Assembly: GCA_903813345.2 (NCBI GenBank)
Contig: CAIIXF020000008.1
Location: forward strand, 25,282,822-25,346,821
Length of the DNA stretch: 64,000 bases
From: Owenia fusiformis
Lineage: Eukaryota > Annelida > Polychaeta > Sabellida > Oweniidae
Direction: 5' to 3'
The notes beneath the pieces are model-generated. The model made no database searches and was not told where the DNA came from. It worked only from the letters and a program-made list of their open reading frames with translations. Numbering within the stretch: position 1 is the first letter of the stretch; each line of letters opens with the position of its first letter. Position numbers and translations under genes: made by a program. This document shows, piece after piece, positions 24,001-32,047 of the stretch.

Positions 24001-26362
24001 ACCTAACATATTGGTAAACATCATATTAAAACTCTATTATAGAAAAAACAGCAAGATATGTTTATATGTATGCTAGTTTTCTGTTCTAATATGCTGGCTA
24101 AAATACATAAAACGTGTGAAAATTCAAAATGGCCGCCAAAAAAATTCCTCAAGGATGCCTGTTGGGCATCCGACAGTTTCTGAATATGGATATCATGTTT
24201 AAACAGAAAATGCAAAAAAAGTTCATATAATAAGCATTTCCACCTCTATTGGCTCTACATCCAGACTATTTAAAGAGTTCTCTTATAATTATTGAAAATT
24301 TTCGCATTAGGTGGCTGTTTAACATGTTAAGATTTTTCGAAGGATGAATTTTAAGATAAATAAATGAACTAGAAAACAGAAACCCTGCAGAAAAGCCAAT
24401 GATGCGAATCCCACATGACAAAACATTATTCATTCAGCTGGACCAAATCTGGTAACTAGTTGTGTTATTAGATAAATTCATAATTTGAAATGATGGCCAT
24501 TTTGAATTCAAAATTTCTTCAGCATATAACATTTGAACCAAATCTGTAAACTGGTATTTGAGTATTAGAGATTACATTTTTTGTTTAAATGGCAGCCATG
24601 GCAAGCCTGTATATGAATCCTAAATGGACTGATTTAAACCAACTGTCAGGTGGAGAGGTTCACAATATAACCAAAACAAAACAATGGAAATACATACCTG
24701 CAAACCCTACTGCTGCCAATCCAAGGCCTGCAAGAATTAAGCCAGAACTCTGAAAAGAACAACACTAATACATATATATTATACATGTACATGTATTGTG
24801 TGAATGACTTTCATACTTCAAATGAAGAAAGAAGGAGAATCTAACTATAAAGTATTAACTGCAGTTGCTGAAAACAATTGTGATTCAAAATTGTGATCAG
24901 ATGGCTAAAATAAATAAATAGTACCATGGGTACTGGGCACACAAAGAGAAAGTGTATTCTAGACATTATTGTTAACCTATACATTTAGCTGCCTGTATAG
25001 TCGAGTACAGTTGGGGACATAAATAAATGACAGGTGGATTTGCTGAAGTGAGGATTTCCCATGTTAAAAATAAGAGAATTTACAAGAGGCCATACATCAG
25101 TGGATGAGATTATACAAAATGTAAAATATACAAATTTTAAGGGATATATATCTAGACAATATTGGAAATTATGGGCTTTCAGACCACCATAATTAGGAAA
25201 TGGTGATCGAAAATCGACCTGTCATTTATTTTTGTCCCCAACTGTAAATCAATGCAATACTTTTGAATTTAAGCACATAAAAAGTCATATTTTATCAATG
25301 AAAATGATGGACATTTTTGATCTTTGTGACAAATTGTCAAGAACTGTAGATATCATAAATTGTTTATATAGAATAACGTACAGTAGTTGAACAATTTCAA
25401 GCTACTTTATGACCAAAAAGAGCTAGCTGAAAACATGAATTGTGGAGGATTTCAAATAAGCTACCAACGAGTTGACAGACAGACAGATGGACTAAGAGAC
25501 AGATGGACAGACAATAGCTGACCCATATGAGCTAGAAATAAACAGTTTAGTACGAATCACTTTTTATGAGGTGATCAAACCTTAAAAAACTAGAAATCAG
25601 CAACTCCAAAGAGTAGCAAATCCAAACAATCAAAATATTCATGAATGCAGGGCCCCAGGTGCAGGGCTCTCGCTAGGCTTTCGGACTCTGGTATAGCACC
25701 ACACTCTACTTAGCTCCCACCACACCCTACTGGCAAATCATGATTGTTACCACAGTCAAAACTTGACTAAATACACAATAATAGAATGTAAAAGGATAAA
25801 ATATAACATAAACATGATGTATCATGATTGAACGGTTATGTTGGAGTTGTTTCCACCATACCCTAAATATATACATGTCACTATATAATATTTAGTATTT
25901 ACTCTGCCATTGATTTACAGATGATAAAGGGCTGCCATTAGAAATATATTACGACATACATCATGTGATCCAATTATGCGCAATGACTTATACATGATTT
26001 CTGTCACAGTGTTGCGACAGCCAATCAGATTACGAGTTCTTAATCGGGGAAATGCTAACTGCTTATCGCAGGGGGTAAAAGAAAGAATACATTCTGGATT
26101 TTGAAGCCCTGTGGTCGGAGGATGGAGCACTCGTGACTCTGTTTAGTTTGAAAACCCACCGTTTATTTACTGTTCACACTGTATTCCAATTAATACCTTT
26201 GGTCTTTACTCTCAATAGTATGCAACTGCGTATTCTGTGTATATGTTGTTACGCCATGCTTAGACTTTGCTAATGCTGTATCATCCAAATTCAAAGTTCA
26301 ATCAACTTTTGAGAAGGGATTGATGGGGGAAAACAAAAATAAAATTCAGAATAGCTTACCAT
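15028..26362 (-). CDS. DNAJC19: DnaJ-type subunit of the mitochondrial import motor (TIM14/PAM18)
   Basis: Stimulates mitochondrial Hsp70 in the TIM23-associated import motor at the inner membrane, matrix side. Six minus-strand exons: 26360-26362 (only the ATG is coding), 24698-24749, 18672-18745, 17524-17600, 16608-16678, 15028-15098. All junctions have GT/AG ends and keep frame, giving 115 residues, very close to the human protein. Residues 2-19 form the single membrane helix (SSGLILAGLGLAAVGFAG). Then come KYYKGGFEPKMSKREAGLVL, the J-domain helix with AHKRIMLLNHPDRGG (HPD motif intact) and SPYLAAKINEAKDLLE. The start is fixed because the reading frame before that ATG is closed by a stop. 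Intron 2 (18746-24697) carries the inverted duplication and nested transposons. DNAJC15 is the close paralogue; the short N-terminus fits DNAJC19 better. Confidence 0.95.
15150..16310. repeat. Five tandem ~140-bp units with GGCGGCCATTTT motifs, ending in a GGAC microsatellite
   Basis: CCTTCTACCAAAAGTG recurs near 15256, 15391, 15531, 15677 and 15830. Each unit contains ACCAAATATGAACAAAATCG, CTCCACTACTTTTCGAGTTA and one or two copies of AAAATGGCGGCCATTTT. The array closes with TTGAGTTATTGCCCGGACGG, a (GGAC)n tract at about 16228-16276, and TTCGATGGGATAATTAGC. The start (GCGTAGCGAATCCCATCGAA) and end phrases also occur in worn form at other introns here (265, 18870, 24405, 25600, 60000). It lies in DNAJC19 intron 5. 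Confidence 0.85.
17612..18285. repeat. Imperfect tandem duplication with an internal deletion in the first copy
   Basis: The block starting TTTGAAACTAGTACCAAAGG occurs at about 17641 and 17902. Both copies continue into AGTGGTTCAATTTTCATATA. In the first copy about 140 bases are missing between those parts, namely 17968-18108 of the second copy. Both deletion edges fall near a TTTTAGTGG/ACTTTT microhomology. It lies in DNAJC19 intron 3. Confidence 0.7.
18000..18427. mobile_element. MITE with ATGCGAGTAG ends
   Basis: The left end ATGCGAGTAGG is matched by CTACTCGCATCTAG at the right end. A second copy of essentially the whole element is at 30727-31144, sharing for example CCACCAGGTGGCT, ATGTCCAGTAAAAGAAAAT and TTACATGCAGATT. 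Non-coding. Confidence 0.65.
18968..20045. repeat. Left arm of a large inverted duplication
   Basis: Reverse complement of most of 20728-24268 once the inserted element at 21475-23726 is set aside. Matching landmarks include GGTGGAAATGCTTATTATAT, TTGGTAAACATCATATT-type sequence, AGATATTTTATATGTGAGAA and the C-terminal coding part of the PIN/CXC gene. Compared with the right arm it lacks about 230 bases at about 19785. Confidence 0.85.
19499..20750 (-). pseudogene. PIN/XPG-like nuclease with C-terminal CXC (tesmin/TSO1-like) motif, truncated and disrupted
   Basis: The minus-strand frame of 19713-20750 (345 codons) shows scattered acidic residues of a PIN/FEN1-like fold: VVDGCAILW, VYLIFDRY, TTQEEADVVIVHQ, SVLSDDSDVFLLLL, and GLSGSDTTSCMHGIGK, which resembles the FEN1 helix-turn region. 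A second frame, 19499-19831, carries the C-terminal part: a dense cysteine run (CTCASEGNVCGTGRCSCSKS) and an acidic tail. The two frames are separated by a deletion and frame change that the other arm of the duplication does not share. The apparent start at 20750 lies at the inverted-duplication junction, so the true N-terminus is missing. Proteins of this type recur in many copies in invertebrate genomes and behave like selfish genes. The function is inferred only from the motifs. Confidence 0.6.
20755..21474 (+). pseudogene. Inverted second copy of the C-terminal half of the PIN/CXC gene
   Basis: Plus-strand sequence repeats the region from NINATVNEHKLKIPNLLAAH to the acidic C-terminus. It contains stops and frameshifts (for example GSDTTSCILES then stop). 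It retains about 230 bases, including a stretch readable as MLQKCCKITNAPKLKSLPPT, that the left-arm copy has lost, and keeps the cysteine-rich CXC segment. The transposon at 21475 cuts the frame right after DEILVK. Both arms are therefore incomplete. Confidence 0.7.
21475..23726. mobile_element. hAT-like non-autonomous element with 5-bp target duplication
   Basis: Ends CAGGGTTCGTACAC and GTGTACGAACCCTG are exact complements over 14 bases. TAAAA flanks both sides (21470-21474 and 23727-23731). The uninterrupted inverted copy at about 19515-19530 shows the empty site, proving the insertion. Subterminal repeats of AATTCCCTGACATTTCC occur at both ends (21500-21535 and 23577-23710). The CAGGG end is typical of hAT; a 5-bp duplication fits the hAT5 group rather than the common 8-bp type. 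No transposase frame. It is itself interrupted by 21593-22658. Confidence 0.85.
21593..22658. mobile_element. Element with terminal tandem arrays of CAAGACAACTCGTACC (nested in the hAT-like element)
   Basis: The left terminus GTAACTGGTCAAGTCGTAC and the reverse complement of the right terminus (GCTTCCTAGTCAACTTGTAC) both lead into 4-5 tandem copies of a ~16-17-bp unit (CCAAGACAACTCGTAC). The copies are inverted between the ends (21603-21665 and 22567-22650). The octamer TCTCAAAC flanks it at 21584-21591 and 22660-22667. The interior is non-coding. A relative sits at 42086-43115. Confidence 0.75.
24750..26359. other. DNAJC19 intron 1, no other gene
   Basis: Contains worn pieces of the AGTAGCAAATCC-type repeat (about 25590-25660) and, at about 25950-26120, a copy of a ~170-bp repeat. 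That repeat (CAATCAGATTACGAGTTCTT through GGATTTTGAAGCCCTGTG) is shared in the same orientation with 43890-44060. No supported coding frame. Confidence 0.55.
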
Positions 26363-27341
26363 ACTTGGCCCTCGTATATCTGCTTCGGTGTTTAGGTTTG
26401 CCACATTGGCTGCTAATTATTCTTACTAATAAGAAAGTATAGAAACACGTCTCGTGTCGTTTATCAGTTGATTTCTAGAGAGGCTTGAGTTCTCTCTTTC
26501 TTACGAAATAACATGTAAAACAGGGTATCACACCAGTAATTATGAGAATACTTCACCTAGCATTTCGTTCAGAGCAATTGTGCATTCCTTCTCTCATGAA
26601 GATGTTACCCAGGAATGTTATTGTTAGAATTTAATGAATTTTTCAGAAGATGGTTGATTTGCTTTCAGGAAAAATATAGGTTGAGGGATATTCCAAGGGT
26701 TTCCATCGGTCGATGAAAAAGGCGACGGTCCAAAAACTGAAAGTGCTTAAGATAAATTTACTGTAATGACACCTTTAGTCCGACTTCCGGTAAAAATTGC
26801 ACTGTTGCAAGTAAAATAAATTTCCATTTACATTTGTTATCACACTTCATAAATCTCTCTTAATATTCAAACATATTAAGCAGCTGCTTACACACAGACA
26901 TGCACGGGGTAAGTTGCTACTTAGAGCCTTAGAGCTTAGATCTAGAGGGAATAAAATGGTAGATTATTTTTTAGTTTTTTTTTACAATTTATGTTTCATT
27001 CAAATTTATCTAGACTACCAAGAGGGGGAGAAACCCCAGGGTTCAAAGATGACATATGCTTATGATGTAAATCTGTATTGAGATGACATCGTCGCTGATT
27101 GGTTTAGCGAGTCGATCGTTGATTGGTTTAAAACTAGGTCAATTTGAAAACTAAGATGGAGGGTAAGTACTTCCGGGAAAGGAGGTGCGCGAAGGAGGAA
27201 ATCGTATGTCATCAATTGAATCATTGGGTTTCCCCTCCTCTTTAGACTACCGTACCACAATCCAGTCACAGATTTCCAGTGTAGAAATCACAGATCCCAA
27301 GTTATCGCATCCTACGACCCCTTTAGATTGTGGTCGTACGC
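26363..27341. other. DNAJC19 upstream region, no gene seen
   Basis: Should contain the DNAJC19 5' untranslated region and promoter, with transcription leaving to the left. No TATA box or strong motif stands out by eye. Confidence 0.4.
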
Positions 27342-27829
27342 CAGGCCTGTCAACTGTCCCGCAATTTGCGTATTTGTCACGCATTTGCTGAAGAATTTGA
27401 AGTCACGCCAGTTATTTTTGCGTGACAGAAAATGTCACGCAAATACGCATTTTACCTGGTAATTGTCACGCAAAAATATTTCTGTAGAAAAATTTCTAAA
27501 AAAGATCGTCTACACAGCAAAAATACGAACGCCGGAAAATAATGTACGCATTCCCTTCGGAATTTTCACGCGAATTACGTATATGTCACGCATTCCGTTC
27601 GAAATTTTTCGTACCTACCCCCCCCCCCCCCCCCCCACCGCGAGCGAGCATAGCGAGCGCGAAAAATTTGAGGTGTTCAAAATTTGGCAAGATGTAATAA
27701 AATTTAAACCAAGGTGTTCAAAATTTGGATCAAGGTGTCCAGATTTGGACCAAGGTGTCCACATTTTGAGGGGAGGTGTTCAACATTTCCAAGTCACTCA
27801 TGTTAGGTGTTCCCAAGTTGACAGGCCTG
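27342..27829. mobile_element. hAT MITE with perfect 8-bp target duplication
   Basis: Ends CAGGCCTGTCAACT and AGTTGACAGGCCTG are inverted. TCGTACGC is duplicated exactly at 27334-27341 and 27830-27837. The interior has repeats of GTCACGCAAATACGC and of AAGGTGTTCAAAATTTGG plus a C-homopolymer near 27621-27637. The ATG-initiated frame inside is repeat-derived, not a gene. Confidence 0.88.
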
Positions 27830-28243
27830 TCGTACGCCGGTATCATTGGTAAGCCTGTCTTTCTACAATGTCGGAGAATGAACTACGCATTGCACTATTA
27901 AATGACCTACCTCGATACATTCCAGAGTATTTTAGAATTCTTTTTATGTTGTTAGATCGCCAATTGTATGGGTTTATCGGCAGAACGAAGAGATTTTAGT
28001 TTTTACATCGGAAATATATCAGCAATTTTCAAAATGTCGGAAGGGGAATTCCCCAGGGATTTCCCTTATGACTGGTGCATGCCGGGAACTGAATGGAGGA
28101 ATTTGACGGTTGAAATAAGTTAAATATTACACGCAAATATTGCTATCAAAAACGAAAACCTCATGTTCTGCTGATAAACCCACACAATTGTGGATTCAAC
28201 TACACAAAAAGAATGCTAAAATACCAAGGAATCTATTTAAATA
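27830..28243. other. Intergenic with a small foldback
   Basis: CAATTGTATGGGTTTATCGG near 27970 is inverted near 28160-28195 (CTGATAAACCCACACAATTG). Nothing coding. Confidence 0.5.
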
Positions 28244-29981
28244 CACGAGGGGAAAGAGTACCCGTGTATATACAACCTACCGCCGAGCAAAGACCCGAAG
28301 ATGTCTGAAAATGTAGGGGGTGAGTTATAAACTTTTGTTTATATCTTGAATTTCTCAATATGAGAAACAGATAAAACACAGAATTGTGTGTAACTGATAA
28401 AGTTATTGTTCCAGGCACTCATGTTTGCAAAATAATGAGTACTTAGCGCAATGTTTACTATCCAATCGCTAAATTCAACTTTTAAATATTTGAATGATGA
28501 TTTACATCTTGAATAAGTAACAACCATGGCTGTCTTTACTTCATTCGATTCAAAGATACAATAGGTGTAAATGTATCATATTTATTTCACTGCCATACGT
28601 TGCATATCATTGAAATCACTGGTGAAAGTTGAAAATGAAAGACCCGATTATGTCACGAGTACGATTATATAGGACCCGAAGCTACCACCGAGCTATTCCG
28701 ACTATACCGTGAGTAGAACCCGATGAGGTAGTGAGTACGTTTTCGAATGAGCATATAATATCATGACGATATCACAAATATTCCTTTTTATGGACCCCTT
28801 TTTATTTATCATATACTCCTGGCACCGGGATATAATATAATATGATATAATTCCCGCAGCACTATACGTCAACGTCTGTTTCCGGCAAAGTTCTTTAAAA
28901 CATTGAATTCATGCTTACACTTGAATCACCATCATTTCCTATGTGTCTATGGTAAGAGTGCAACCCAAAAACATTTAATTCTGCATTGCAAGCGCCATTC
29001 TACTCAAAGAACACAACTTGAAGAATCCCAATCTTCACAAGCTTCATTTCCTCGAAACGAAAATTACCGTGATCTTTCTTTGATAATACAATACCATAGT
29101 CAAAAACATTGTAAATCCATTTTTTGCCATTTAACTCAGGCACATTAACCGAGGGCTCATAGGAACCAAGGGAACACATATTGTATATCCCAAAGAATAT
29201 TTTAATACTCAGTAATGGATGGTGCTGACTGAAGTGGACCACAAAGTCATCCATCTCGTGTGATTTATAACTACAGTGGAAGCATTTGTACCGAGGACCT
29301 GAAATACAATGTTTCGATGTGCAGTGGTAACTGGTGATAGCCATATTTTTTCAGTTTCATTTATTGTTCACAACAAAATGATTCACATGAATGATGCAGA
29401 TTGTATGTTTATTACTTTTTCATCAGCACGTCATAAACTCGACGATATAATCGGATCTCAACTGATTTTACTCAAGTAATGTTCGGATACTGAGATCCTT
29501 TACTCAAGATATTTTCTACTCGTCGATCACATCGGGTCCGATGTCCGATAACCTCGGATCTTTTAGGACAAAGTTTAAGTGAAGATTTTGCTGTTCAAAA
29601 GTGCTATTTTGACCTAATATTTTGACACTTAATATATTATGCATATGCACATCCATTTACCGACCCAAGTATGTCTTATGTATGGCTCATTATCAATTAA
29701 AGCGAGTATGAATGAGAAAAAACAAATCGAAAACCATTATACGTTTACCTTATCTCTTAATTTGGACATAAAAATATATTTCAACTATAATTCTAGGCCA
29801 ATTGCGCCTGCTAGAACATCTTAGTAACAACTCTAACCATCCAAAGGAATTGTTAGTGACATTATATTACCTATATTGTCCATTTTCCTACGAGATGACA
29901 TTATCAAACATTTGCTCGGCGGTATGTGCGTGTCTTGCTCGGCGGTAGGTTGTATATACACGGGTACTCTTTCCCCTCGTG
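28244..29981. mobile_element. DNA transposon with perfect ~47-bp inverted ends and 6-bp target duplication
   Basis: The first 47 bases (starting CACGAGGGGAAAGAGTACCC, ending ACCTACCGCCGAGCAA) are repeated without mismatch, inverted, at 29935-29981. TAAATA flanks both sides (28238-28243 and 29982-29987). A second copy of CCGCCGAGCAA sits just inside the right end at about 29909. The perfect ends suggest recent movement. The superfamily is not recognised. It contains one small zinc-finger frame (29000-29344, minus). Confidence 0.85.
29000..29344 (-). CDS. Small C2H2-like zinc-finger frame inside the transposon
   Basis: A 114-codon frame with YKCFHCSYKSHEMDDFVVHF followed by SQHH fits C-x2-C...H-x3/4-H spacing. 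An earlier CTSKHC pair could be a partial finger. It ends shortly after without a catalytic domain. I infer a DNA-binding N-terminal exon or remnant of the transposon's own protein. Whether it is translated is unknown. Confidence 0.35.
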   Translation of the reverse strand: MAITSYHCTSKHCISGPRYKCFHCSYKSHEMDDFVVHFSQHHPLLSIKIFFGIYNMCSLGSYEPSVNVPELNGKKWIYNVFDYGIVLSKKDHGNFRFEEMKLVKIGILQVVFFE

Positions 29982-29987
29982 TAAATA

Positions 29988-30726
29988 GGTATCTTGAGTG
30001 TAAGTAGCGTAGAAAATTCTCCCATGTTGTAATCGTACAGACAAAAGAATAAGACGTTCGCGAGACTAGAACGTAGAGATAGTCTTGGGAGGAGATAAAT
30101 CCCAAGCAAGATCCAGTCCTCATAGGATGATAGTTCTGATAGGCTCAATAATATAACAAGACGGGACACAAACATAGTACATCAGAAAAATGAACACCCA
30201 AAAATATGACCCTCGTACTGAAATAGAGTTTTACTGGGACAATTATGAGATGCCCCGAAATTATGACTGAGATATGGCAATGGTCGGATTTTCAACTTTC
30301 TATGAGAATGGTCTTTAAAAAAATTTTGTGACGTCACACTTGTTGTATGGCATTGGTCTTGTAGTTGCACATACATGTATCTTTAATTTGAGGTTGTTTG
30401 AATTTGTTTTTCTCAAAGATCTAGCTTTTTTTCAGGGCTTCTTCAGTTTGGATATCACTTTTCCGCTTGTGGTATGGCATTGGTCCCATATCTGAACATT
30501 TGGTTTGGCATTGGTCTTATATTTGGACATTTGGTATGGCTTTTGGCGTTATTTTGGTTGGTATGGGAACACATTGAATTTGACAGATTGGTATGGGAAC
30601 TTATTGATATCTGAGGGTTCAGCCTAGGACTCCCCCAAATTTTGAATACAGTGACCCCTACTTTTAGCAATTTTCAAAAACGTTATGTCCAGTGTAATTA
30701 ATGAAGGAGTGCTCAATTCAATTACT
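29988..30726. other. Intergenic, no gene seen
   Basis: Low-complexity echoes of TTGGTATGGGAAC and TTGGTCTTATATTTGGACAT at about 30470-30600, not a clean array. No supported frame. Confidence 0.4.
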
Positions 30727-31144
30727 CAGATGCAAGTAGGTAGTTACCAGTTTCGCCACCAGGTGGCTGATTCGGGGGAATTAACATGGCAGGGTATTAC
30801 AAAATTCCCTTAAACTTGAATGTGCATCAGTTTTAGTGGTTCACTTTTCATATTACCCTTATGTATCTGATAGTTATACAAATTAAAATATGTCCAGTAA
30901 AAGAAAATATTATCTGCCCGTCACAAGAAAAGATATTTCACTTTGGTTTTACAACATGGAGTGGGGTCTATGGGGAATCTCCCCGACCAAGAAGTCACAT
31001 TTTCAAAGAAAATTGAATTTTCAAAGTTGATAAACTCTTCAAAACCACATTTCTAAATGTCATTTTACATGTAGATTCCAAATATGACATCAGTTTGACT
31101 GAATTTTTAATGACGTAAATCAAGATTATTTCTACTCGCATCTG
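30727..31144. mobile_element. MITE, second copy of the 18000-18427 family
   Basis: Starts CAGATGCAAGTAGG and ends CTACTCGCATCTG. Shares most of its length with 18000-18427, in the same orientation. Non-coding. Confidence 0.7.
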
Positions 31145-31270
31145 GGATATTACAATAATAATATTGCCGTTTTTGAGCTTAATAATTAGTATTTGTATTA
31201 AAATTAGGTATTGATTGCAATATGATAGAACGCTTATAATGCCCAAGTTATAATTTATTTTGTATCACGC

Positions 31271-31709
31271 GGTCCTAACTTCGACCGTTAATTTGAATTT
31301 TTGACCTACCGGATGTTTGAAAATCAAGGATTACGAGTCTCATACTGCACCATTTTTCTTCAAATTTGTTGCATTCAAAGCCTAACAAAAATCCCTTTCT
31401 GATGGTGCATTATTCTCTTAAACAGAGTCCCTACTAAGAGTCCCTACTAAGAGTCCCTACTAAGAGTCCCTACTTCCAGCGGCATTTTGGTCCCCAGCCG
31501 TAAGAAGGCCTTCTAACCACCAGTGGACCAAAACGCTGCTAGAACGAGGGACTCTTTACAATAAAGCAATGCACCGACAGAAAGACAATTTTGTTTTGCT
31601 TTTAATGGTAAAGGTTTGAAGAAAAATGGTGCAGTATGAGACTCGCAATCCTTAATTTTTAAGCATCTGGTAGGTCAAAAAATTCAAATTAACGGTCGAA
31701 GTTAGGACC
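31271..31709. mobile_element. Foldback element with an internal 15-bp tandem array
   Basis: The left arm (GTCCTAACTTCGACCGTTAA through TGCACCATTTTTCTTCAAA) is inverted at about 31615-31709, mismatched mainly in the middle. Between the arms lie four tandem copies of AGAGTCCCTACTA (about 31426-31472) and a G/C-rich hairpin. No coding frame. It sits upstream of the BTB gene. Confidence 0.75.
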
Positions 31710-32047
31710 TCGTGTGTATATAAATGTGAAATTATTTGGGGAATCCATTAACAGTTCCGGGTGTTTCTCCAAAGCTACGTATCTTTGTTTGGGAAATTAG
31801 TCACATTGTATTGGATTTCCACATGAGTGGGCTATGAGTATTGCACTTGTTCAAAGATACGACCATCTAAAGTCACTTGTCATACTAATGAATACAGAAA
31901 GACACATATGTTGTCACAACCTTTATTTTACTTACCTGAATGTGTAGAAAATCATTTTTCTTACTTTACTGCTATATTTATTATTTGTAACATTATTATG
32001 ACTAACATTGATTTTATGCTTGTTTTCACAGTGAGACATTTTACATC

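Larger units (their letters stand above)
20728..24268. repeat. Right arm of the large inverted duplication (with inserted transposon)
   Basis: Pairs with 18968-20045. The innermost match is around GGCAAACATTAACATTAATG (about 20746 against 20010). The single-copy spacer 20046-20727 holds the central part of the PIN gene. The insertion 21475-23726 splits the arm. Confidence 0.85.

Noticed and set aside
27463-27852. 129-codon frame
   Set aside because: Lies within the hAT MITE and includes its C-homopolymer; repeat-derived.
28903-29148. Plus-strand frame of 81 codons
   Set aside because: Overlaps the more protein-like zinc-finger frame on the other strand and has no recognisable content.
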